NCBI GenBank assembly: GCA_963989385.1
Contig: OZ022502.1
Location: 9,005,001 to 9,069,000, forward strand
Direction: 5' to 3'
Length of the DNA stretch: 64,000 nt
From: Ctena decussata
Taxonomy: Eukaryota > Mollusca > Bivalvia > Lucinida > Lucinidae
Part shown: piece after piece, positions 55,468 through 64,000 of the stretch
Layout: the number at the start of each line of letters is the position of its first letter
Position numbering within the stretch: position 1 is the stretch's first letter
The notes under the pieces: model-generated
Databases searched by the model: none
What the model saw: only the letters and a program-made list of their open reading frames with translations
What the model was told of the DNA's origin: nothing
Translations under genes and position numbers: made by a program

Positions 55468-57639
55468 CTGAACAGGTTTCCTGCTCCTCATCATTAGAGT
55501 CGGATGAAGACATGTAAATATTGTGCTCTCTTGAAAAATGTACTCCTTCCACTGTTGTCCAAGAAAAGGACTCGTGACATGTTATATAATGTGTGTTTCT
55601 GTATACACTTGATGAATCAAGTTAGGCCTACTAAGGTATAAAAAAAAGAAATAAAAAGAAAATTTGAATTGAAATGTTCATTGAGAAATGAATTACGTTA
55701 TATCAGATTAATAGAAACATACCCTTGCTTGAAAAAACATGTCATTTTCCCATTGAAATACAATGGACTCGACAGTATCGGATCAAGTTCAATAAAACTC
55801 CTGTTTTGTTGTATGTGTATGCTAAAAGTATGTATGTTATGACACATAACAATTGCAAAATATCCCTTCTATCTGTCCATGTCAAAATATTTACGAAGTT
55901 TATTCCTTTAAGGGCAGATAACCTATCAAGACTTACAGGAGGGTCTTACGACAGTAACGAATCAGGTGCGACAGTATCGGATCATATGATATTACATGTA
56001 TTTTATAGAAGAGTTCGTCCGAGGCATTCTGCCAACCTTTTCAGCTTCAATAATTTTGCTACATAAACAGTTGGATCTATTAGACTCTCAGAGAAAACTT
56101 TTACGGCCTTTCAACGATATTGTTCACGTGGTCCTTCAGCAACGGTTATTTCTGTTAAATAAAAGTTGAATGTATACAAAAGTACAAGCATGCCAAAAAT
56201 TCCTAACTCAGTAATCCCCTGCGCCCCATAGCACGGAACTACTCAAACAGTAAAGATCATAATCTGCCTTTGCAAAGTGTAGACCCTGATAAGACCGTAG
56301 TGTCTGATCAGGATCAACAAATTTACGGTGATTTTCCGCCTTAACAGTGATGTTTCAATGCAATCAGTGTATAAACACTACATGGTCATTCAACGAGTTC
56401 TTCGACATTAATATGAGTCTACACAGTGTACAGATGTCCATCCGATGAACGCCAGTCATTATTGGGTTCACACACATGCGAGCTAATCTCGAATGTTTCT
56501 TCAGAATGTTTAGAAGAAGCTTTGATGTGCTACGAATAACCTTCATTATCATACGCTAGCGTGTGGGCGTGGAATGGGGGATATTTTACAAAAAGGATGT
56601 GGTCTTAGTTTTATACTGATCTTCTTTGAAAGAAGACACAGCAGCCACTAGGGTTGTTGATTTATGACTTGTTTTCAGCATCAGACCATACATCCAACAT
56701 ACAGTTTTCCAGCTGAGGCCTGTATTTCAGTACAAATTATATAATGATCCGTTACTTTCGCACAGCGGTGCCCCTTTTTTCAAGTCTTTAGTTTCATCAA
56801 ATACTGGGATGTCACAAAAATAATAACCGCTTGCAATTTTAGGGATGCCAGGACACATTGTAAAGCAAAAATGGTTTCAATCGCCTAATGATAAAATAGT
56901 TTAAATAACCGAAATCTATTTTGGGGGTAACGAGCAACAGGCAAAATGTAAGCGCCGCTGAAAAGGGGCCAAGCTTTTCAACAACTCCGATTTGTTTCAC
57001 AGACGCAGATTTCGATCGAATTTTTCACCCCGCACTTTGCCATTGGTCTAGCTTGATGACTGTAATATAATGGTAAAAAATATTTGCTTCAATGGGTGAT
57101 AACTTACAAGTGATCCGAAACTGTCGATGATCCGATACTGTCGCGTTCACTGTACCGGTTAAAAATAAGTACTCTTTCTCCTCTTTTTTTTTTTTTTTTT
57201 TTTTGTTTAAAGCAAAGGAACAAAGTTGACCAGCAACCAAGCCCCTGGGCTTTGAATATAGTTCATGATGCATAGAATCAGTCCATGGTCATGCGTGTAT
57301 AAAAAGAATTAAGCTTGCTTGGCAGAAAAAATAAAATGTTCGTATATACTTAAACAGAAACTTACATGCCACGAAAATTACACACCAAAAGCATACATAC
57401 CTATTAAAAGATTACCCAATTCCTGAATACATTTACAACTAACAGAAAACTTATTGATTTCATACTACACGTTTATTGATTCGTCTGTGTCTATTGAAGT
57501 TATAACTTAACACACATGTACAGTACATTGTTGTTGATTGATTGTTTTCCTTTCTTGTTGATGTTGTAATAAATGATATGAAAGAGCTTGAATACATTCC
57601 TAATTTATTGCGATATTTTCCCCTTTAGGTTTATATGGT
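55468..57639. other. Intergenic, with inverted 'cgacagtatcggatcat' segments
   Basis: 'gacagtatcggatca' occurs at about 55769 and 55971 and inverted near 57127, which may mark a decayed foldback of ~1.2 kb. Poly-T near 57187. No gene supported. Confidence 0.4.
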
Positions 57640-57848
57640 ATGTCACACTCCCTGAATCCTCCATACAACCGAATTCTCGACTTCGGAGATCAGAGGCAAC
57701 AACACACATCGCGTGAAATGATGGCGACAGGAAAGAGGACGATTTTTTTCATTTTGTTACTACATGTATTTAGAAAAAGAGACATTTCACGCGACGTGTA
57801 TTGTTGCCTCTGATCTTCGGTAGTATGGAGGATACAATGGGTGTGTCA
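57640..57848. mobile_element. ~208-bp foldback element
   Basis: Arms contain 'cctccatac', 'gatcagaggcaacaa' and 'cgcgtgaaatg' with complements on the right (57784-57832). The outermost ends are tgtcacactccc and gggtgtgtca. Centre is T-rich. Confidence 0.75.
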
Positions 57849-58349
57849 TCAATGCTTTTGGATTGGGCTTTTACAATCCTAATAAACGTGCAATTTCATT
57901 CCTACTACAATTAGCCAAATTATCTACAAAGTAATTATAAGCGTCATACATATAAACCATATGTACGCAGAATTTTTACTTTAAAGTTAAACTACTGGTT
58001 GGCGAACTTATCACAAGACTACAGAACGTGGAAAATCCGTAATTTCAATTTGGTCACTTTCAGGAGTTTCTTTTTCTCGTCCCGAATTTTCATTACGTTG
58101 TTCCCTCAGGAGGCTCTTGAGAACACATCTATAACATGCAAATCCTGGCAGTGAGTCTTTCATGATTTTTTTTCTCCAATTCTCAAGGGCGTAACTGCCT
58201 GTACCGCGCAAATACGCAGGTGCGTATTGAAATTTTGTCAAGTTGACAAAATTTCAACACGAACCAGCGTATAATGCATTCTTAAATGTTGTAAATCGGG
58301 CATGTTCCAGATACATGTACCAGAGGCCGACTGGCAAGGCAATATGAAA
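57849..58349. other. Intergenic, one perfect 15-bp hairpin
   Basis: ttgaaattttgtcaa and its exact reverse complement are separated by one base at 58227-58257. The antisense 76-codon open frame (58011-58241) has no recognised domain. Confidence 0.5.
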
Positions 58350-58587
58350 TGAGCCGCGTCATGAGAAAACCAACAAAGTGGTTGTGCGCCAAGCGCAGAC
58401 TCAGATCAGCCTGGGCATTAGCCCAGGCTGATCAGAGTCTTCGCTGTCCGCATGGAGGTAGCTGAGACCCTTATCTTCCATGTAAGCCCTTAGCAAAAAG
58501 TCTGAACGGACCAGGCGGATGCCCAGGCTGATCTGAGTCTGCACTTGGCGCACAACCACATTGTTGGTTTTCTCGTGTTGCGGCTCA
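58350..58587. mobile_element. Palindromic MITE, family A (copy 5)
   Basis: Full-length copy with both ends (tgagccgcgtcatgagaaaa and its near complement). Confidence 0.85.
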
Positions 58588-58781
58588 AATAGACTTGGGG
58601 CTAAAACCGCTAAATTTTCCTGTCAAGGAATATATAACCTGGCTGTGCGTATCATGTAATTGCCTCTAGCTACGCCCCTGAAATTTCTCATAACGATGTT
58701 CCCCAGGAGGCTCTAGGAAACGAGTCCATGACTCACGCCTACTGTCACCTAGTATGTCAGTACCCTGTTCAATTTGAAGAG

Positions 58782-59001
58782 TAGGGTAGAATATAGGGTA
58801 ACTTCGGACAGCAGGTAAATTCGGACAGTGACATTGTTACATTTATACGTCATTTGTTTGGAATTAAAACAAAAATAATTGGGCAAACAGTCAAAATCCT
58901 GATGAGACGGCTCATCATGAGCCGTCTCATCTGGATTTTCACTGTTTGCAATGGTATGTCCGAATTTACCCGCTGTCCGAAAGTAACCAGACTCTACCCT
59001 A
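58782..59001. mobile_element. Palindromic MITE, family B (copy 5)
   Basis: Ends tagggtaga and tctaccctа-type complement, with the conserved 'ttcggacagc' arm phrase and central hairpin (gagacggctcatcatgagcc). Confidence 0.85.
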
Positions 59002-59386
59002 GAGCTGACAGACCTTCACCAGTTTTTCTATTACCAAGCTGAATCTTTTGTACCATAATAATTTTATATACTTATATGGTTATATTTTGATAATCTCTTT
59101 ACAAAAGCTTATTTTTGGAGATGGGAATTGAATTGCACGTCTACATCGTGTGTATATGACACTGTAATGTATGCTCATCACTCAAATTATCTTTTAGATA
59201 AACATTTCTGACCATTAAAATTTAGGGTTACAAGAAATAGATCAGAGATATGCTAAAACACATACACGGTGAAAGGACTTAGTTAATAATGTAAGCCCCG
59301 GAAACGAATATAATTGAATTTGCAAACAACGTAGGCTCATAAAAAGAGAGACAAATATGATAACGACAGAGTTGTTCCACCTGAAA

Positions 59387-59509
59387 GTAATCGAAAGTGT
59401 ACAGATGGTTAGACTCTATATTTGCCGCAAATATAGAGTCTAGCCATCTGTACACTTTCCCGCAAATATAGAGTCTAGCCATCTGTACACTTTCGATCAC
59501 TTTCGATTC
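59387..59509. repeat. Hairpin with one arm duplicated in tandem
   Basis: 'gtgtacagatggttagactc' pairs with 'gagtctagccatctgtacac', and the latter arm is repeated a second time 46 bases further on, both preceded by 'cgcaaatata'. Confidence 0.85.
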
Positions 59510-59540
59510 TTTCTCTTGTAATGAGTAGTGTCAGAATATT

Positions 59541-59773
59541 TGAGCCACGACGCGAGAAAACCAACAAAGTGGCATGAGCGCCCAGCGAAGACTCAGATCA
59601 GCCTGGGCATTCGCCCAGTCTGATTAGAGTTTTCGCTGTCTGGCTGTCTGCATGGAGGTAGCTTAGACCCTTAGCTACCCTTTAAGCGCTTAGCGAAGAC
59701 TCTGATCACTCTGGGCGGATGCCCAGGCTGTTCTTAGTGTGCGCTGGGCGCATAACCACTTTGTCGCGGCTCA
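59541..59773. mobile_element. Palindromic MITE, family A (copy 6)
   Basis: Family A ends present; the right arm lacks the 'ttggttttctcgtg' segment, a small deletion, and the left arm has a duplicated 'ctgtctggctgtctg'. Confidence 0.8.
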
Positions 59774-60984
59774 AAATTTTATGTATTATGCATTTATAAT
59801 ATATCTTTTGTTTTTAAACCCAGTTATTCCGCATTAAAACGAACCGTATGCCTATTTGCGTTCAGTGAAGTGTAGATCACATATAGGATCTATTGAGCTT
59901 GCGGAATATTTTAAGGAGAGCGAAGCCTTATTTCTATGCTTTGATGCTTAGGCTGCTCTGAGCCCTCGCTTTGTACAAAGTATTTACATTTGACATCAAA
60001 TATTACTTGCTTCCGCAATGAAAAGTTTGTTAAACTAGGTCAGTCAATAATGACGAGTCGAGTCACGCAAATCAAATTATGTTCATTTTTCCTGATAGCA
60101 TTTCTGCACGTGTTGAGTGAATGTGTATTGAATGAGTGTCTTGCAATGATCTAGTGAGTATAATTTTATTTAAACTCTGCTTTCAGTACTTTTGGCATTT
60201 AGTCCTTATTATAAATTTCTAACGTTAATAGTATCACGGGAGCAATACTAATTTCTGCCTTTGCTGTCAATCGAGTGTCAGTCAGTTACCATACATGCAA
60301 AACTAATTGTCGGCTGAGACAGTGACCCATAGGTCACTGGCTGAGACAATTGACAGCAGTATTAGCTCGGTCGACAGCCATACAATAGTATCATTTTACC
60401 GTTATTGATATTGCTATTGACCTAATTCTACGTAGAAAGACATTGCGGTCGACAGCACAGGTAAGCAAATCGGTATTTTACCAGTTTCGCACACCCAAAA
60501 AAGCAAACTTTAAGTTTTCTGAGTCTATCAGTGCCGAAAAACTAAGGTCTGGGGTAAGTTTAAATATTAATTAACCTATCGATATGCGTTTTGCACCAAA
60601 ATGTCTCACTTGGGATTGTTAATGTCATATGTTTTTGGACTCTGGGTAACTGTACGGAATATTATTGTGAAACTTCACAGAAAAGATCGAGCTGACTAAA
60701 GTTTGATTGGAGCCAAAATTTCATATTGAGCCTTTACAAAACGTGTGTATTTCAATTTTCGTATTTGCTTTATCCAAATATCTAGTACGTTTCCTTGAGT
60801 CCTGTGCATATTGAACTCGGTCGGCGCATGGTGCAAGTGGTTTGGGCAGTTCGTGTTCAACGACATGAGAAACGGTGCCTTATGTCATGTATAGAGAAAA
60901 CACAGATCGTCTAGAACCTACGCGCAGCCTGGTTACAGTCTTTCATGGTCGCATCAACAAGAAGTATAGATTGATCTGAGTCCT
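59774..60984. other. Intergenic, one short hairpin
   Basis: cagtgaccc-at-aggtcactg near 60325-60342. No gene or repeat family recognised. Confidence 0.4.
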
Positions 60985-61207
60985 GGGACCGTATTCATAA
61001 AGCCACTTAAGTCGTTGCTATGCTGTTGCTAAGGCTAAATTTCTTTGAAGGAGATTCCCTACAACTATGAAATTTGCTCTAGAGGAACAGTCTTACAAAG
61101 ACTGTTCCTCCAGACCAAATTTCATAGGTGTAGGGAATCTCCTTTATAGATATTTAGCCTTAGCAACAGCATAGCAACCACTTAAATGGCTTTATGAATA
61201 CGGCCCC
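60985..61207. mobile_element. ~223-bp palindromic MITE
   Basis: Ends gggaccgtattcataaagcc and its complement ggctttatgaatacggcccc. Arms also share 'ttgctatgctgttgctaagg' and 'ggagattccctac'; the centre is acagtcttacaaagactgt. Confidence 0.85.
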
Positions 61208-61459
61208 TGTTGTAAGACATTTTCGTCGTTGCTTGCTCTTCTTACTTGAGTGCACCTATGCTATTCTAATATAGTTATCCCCAGGTGGGGGGGATAAGCA
61301 GTGTTTGGCGCTGCGTGAAAACGGACAAGCCATTTGCGACCAGGAAATTAGCATGCGTATCTACATAAACATATCTGTTTGCACTTTTCAATTTTTAGAT
61401 TCCCGAGTACGTGTCTGCTCTGTAAAAATGTTCGTAGTTTTTACAGTAAAAATTAAACT

Positions 61460-61660
61460 GGCAACCAACTGCCAGTCCATTTATCGTTATTTTTACGGGC
61501 GCCCGTAAACAGTTGCAGGAATCTTGAATACTTCAACACTATGAAGGTATTTTCGAGTGCAGTCGAATATAGCCCTACCATATTGTGATTGCCACTAATG
61601 TTCTACAGGCAGACACCCGTAAAATAACGGCATATGGACTGGCAGCCATATGCAGTGCAA
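61460..61660. mobile_element. Inverted-repeat element
   Basis: 'aactgccagtccatttatcg' and 'ttttacggg' on the left pair with 'cccgtaaaataacgg' and 'tatggactggcag' on the right. No coding. Confidence 0.65.
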
Positions 61661-64000
61661 AAGCTTCTGACATTTTTTCAACATAAGATATTGGCGTACT
61701 TGAGATGTCAACAGTTGAAACTTTAACGATACGTTAACTAACGATGTCGTTAGTTTCCAACAACCGGGCTCAGTTGTTGTTACGTTCAACGGCGGTGTTG
61801 AAAATTTGCTATGTCAAGTTTCATTTTCTTTTTTTATCTTCTTTTGCGAAATTTTATGTCGGTAGCAATATACATATACTAGCGCACTTGTCCTTTGTAA
61901 TCACTGGTTTCTGATGCTTATTTCATTTGATTTCCAATCTAACCACCAAAGGAAAATAATATTTTTTTTTATGATTTAGCCTTTTAATGCAAACTTTTGT
62001 GTAAAACAGAAACATAGCGTGATTATACGTTTCTTCTATTTTACTATCTGGTCTAGTTCATCCCATACTCTTGCGAGATCGTCACGATCTATCTTCACCA
62101 AATTCTGTTTTAGCTAATCTTGCTGGATTTATAAAGTCCTTCCCGTCCGATCTTCTGTAGTATCTGTCAGAGAGTGTTTTTCCCCCTTCCCCCCGGAAAA
62201 AAAGGCTATAGGAAGGACGGCTATATAGTGGATTGTCCGGACCTCATAGAGCCACTCCCCCCCCCCCACCCCCATAGAACTTTCTGCCCCACGGGGAAAT
62301 TGGCTATTAGTGAATTTGGTATGTCTATTGGTATTTTGCGGAACGGAACGAAACGGAATGGAACAGAGACATTTTACGGAATTAATTCATAAGAAATGTA
62401 TCAGTACTTCAAGGGAGGTATTAAACGTGATTAATTCCAAAAAATCAATATGCAAATTTACAAGGCCGTCGCCGACGGTCCGGCCGGTCCGGCTATAGCC
62501 GGACCACTTTTTTGAGCGAGCGTATAACTGGCGTGACATTACTTTCATTTAAATATTTTTTACCGCGATCATTAAATGTGCCGTTGCACTCGCTCAACGC
62601 ACGCAAAAAATAAATAAATAAATAAAACATTTTATAAAGGCCTAATGAACAATACAAGGCAGAAGTAGGTAGTTTATCTCAGTAATGAACAGGCTCGCTG
62701 TTAGGAAATGCAGACATGGATTCATTCCGCTGAGCCTCTTGGAGACCATTTTTATGAGAATCGAAACATCTCATCTCAGCATTTCTCTGGGCACCAAACA
62801 GTAAGCATCTCCTGCAAGTCATGAAAGTTCAATTACTGACCTGATTTTTGGTTGTTGCTTCTGTGGAGGTAATTACCAATAGCCTGGGACCTTGGGATGA
62901 ATTGTTATCAGTAAAACAAAAATTGAACAATAGCGCCGCCCACTTACGGTCTCAAACCGGGTAGTATCCGGGTAGGCTCTAGGTCTTTAAGAATTTATAT
63001 TCATTACATGAATATCCTAAAAGAACTAGACATCAAAGATGAAGCCGCGTAAGATATAAACATGTTTATTGGGTGCCTTAATCCTATATGCAACAGTTCA
63101 GTTAATTTGTTGTTTCATCAAATCTCACGTAGGTAGTTATATCACAGGGTTATAAAACGGCGGGCAATCTATGTTGTATAGAATAAAATTAATATCAATG
63201 TGTTTAATGCTGTATGAAATAAATAGCTAATGAGAAACTTTAGTGTATAAAATATAATGTAATATTGAAAGCTTACCCAGCGATAATTTATTCAGGTGTG
63301 ACAAACTGATCCATTTTTTTTTTTCATTTAAATTACGTAACATGCATACAGATTCTTTTGAACACTACAGACGTATTCAAGTTCTGAAAACGTATTTGCA
63401 TAATTCATGAATACTCCATCACGCATCAGTTCCAAATCAGCAAAAGACGTTCAAGTTCCAAAATGGGCCTTTGTTCAGCAAGTTTTCAGTATTCATGGTT
63501 CGCAATGCGACTAAAGTAGTGTCGTGGGAATATTTTATCAAACCTAACCGTCGCATAAGTTGGTGGTTGCCACCGCCTGACGAGACTTGCCGACGGATCG
63601 AAATAATTAATATTTGTTTGTTTTAATGTTTTGGCTATCAGAACTAAACCAGTCTGTATTAACAGAAAGTCAGCTCTAATTCCTCGATGATCTTTACGAA
63701 TTTACTTATAAAATAATAATAATAAATTAAACGAGATGCAACATAAACGCACCTACAAACTTTCAGAATGTAGTAATTTCTCGGGAGAGATCTCCCGAAA
63801 CCCACCCGAAACCCCCATCACCCCCTTCCTCCGCCCCCCCCCCCCCCCCCCCCCCCCACCTACAAAAAAAAAACGGGATTTTTCGCTCTCGTGCGTTCCT
63901 CTCTCGTGCCTTCGGTACGCGCAAATACATCGCCGGACCACTTTTCACGAGCCGGCGACGGCGCTGATTTAGCAACCATATTTTTTTATAATAATCAAAA
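61661..64000. other. Intergenic to window end
   Basis: Holds short GC-rich hairpins (62463-62509, 'gccgtcgccgacggtccggc'), pentanucleotide-like ggaac runs (62340-62365), the dispersed repeat at 63050-63250 also found at 3770-4110, and a long C run (63833-63857). 'tcgccggaccacttttcacg' at 63930 and 'gccggcgacggcg' at 63952 resemble the motif near 62463 in inverted arrangement, possibly two ends of a ~1.5-kb element. No gene supported. Confidence 0.4.

Noticed and set aside
58011..58241. A 76-codon minus-strand protein with CYRC motif
   Set aside because: No recognised domain, no supporting exon, and a similar DNA phrase near 58676 suggests repeat sequence.

Overview
This window looks like nuclear DNA from a marine invertebrate, most likely a bivalve mollusc. 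It is AT-rich, coding sequence is sparse and split by large introns, and most of the rest is transposon-derived: non-LTR retrotransposons, a Penelope-like fragment, a tRNA-derived SINE, several palindromic MITE families, and tandem-repeat elements with 'gcccccgcc' or 'agctcacctgagc' ends of a style I associate with bivalve genomes. There are no operons, rRNA genes or CRISPR arrays. The taxon is inferred from repeat style and the gene family, not from a species marker.

The main gene fills the left half on the + strand. Nine coding exons between 841 and 29937 join in consistent phase and encode the last ~918 residues of a STAND ATPase: a death-fold domain (DED-like, partial), an NB-ARC nucleotide switch with Walker A, Walker B, sensor, GxP and winged-helix elements, TPR-type helical repeats, and an acidic Ser/Asp-rich tail. 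It resembles APAF-1/NLR-type innate-immune or cell-death switches. Its 5' end lies before the window. Its introns hold MITEs, a decayed ~4.9 kb LINE (6310-11228, minus strand), a SINE inside an RTE-type LINE remnant (13141-13716), a Helitron-like tandem-repeat element (18893-21500), a Penelope-like reverse transcriptase relic (23880-25160) and a 640-bp TIR element (28981-29619).

The right half is mostly repeats. From 30 to 40 kb there are tandem-repeat elements with short inverted subterminal repeats, a heat-shock-element-like cluster, a 410-bp direct duplication and a 600-bp TIR element. From 40 to 50 kb there are three blocks of a degenerate ~42-bp minisatellite, with a ~5.3 kb near-palindrome (43285-48565) between two of them; the palindrome carries ten mirrored copies of a 14-bp motif. 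From 52.0 to 53.1 kb lies a small minus-strand gene for an unrecognised, probably tail-anchored membrane protein. Its reading frame is split by a hairpin element flanked by a 23-bp direct repeat, arranged so that removal as a GT-AG intron restores the frame exactly: a candidate recent intron gain. From 53.5 to 64 kb there are RTE remnants and many small foldback elements, with no gene I can support.

All coordinates, splice sites and domain calls were made by eye; repeat-family edges are approximate.
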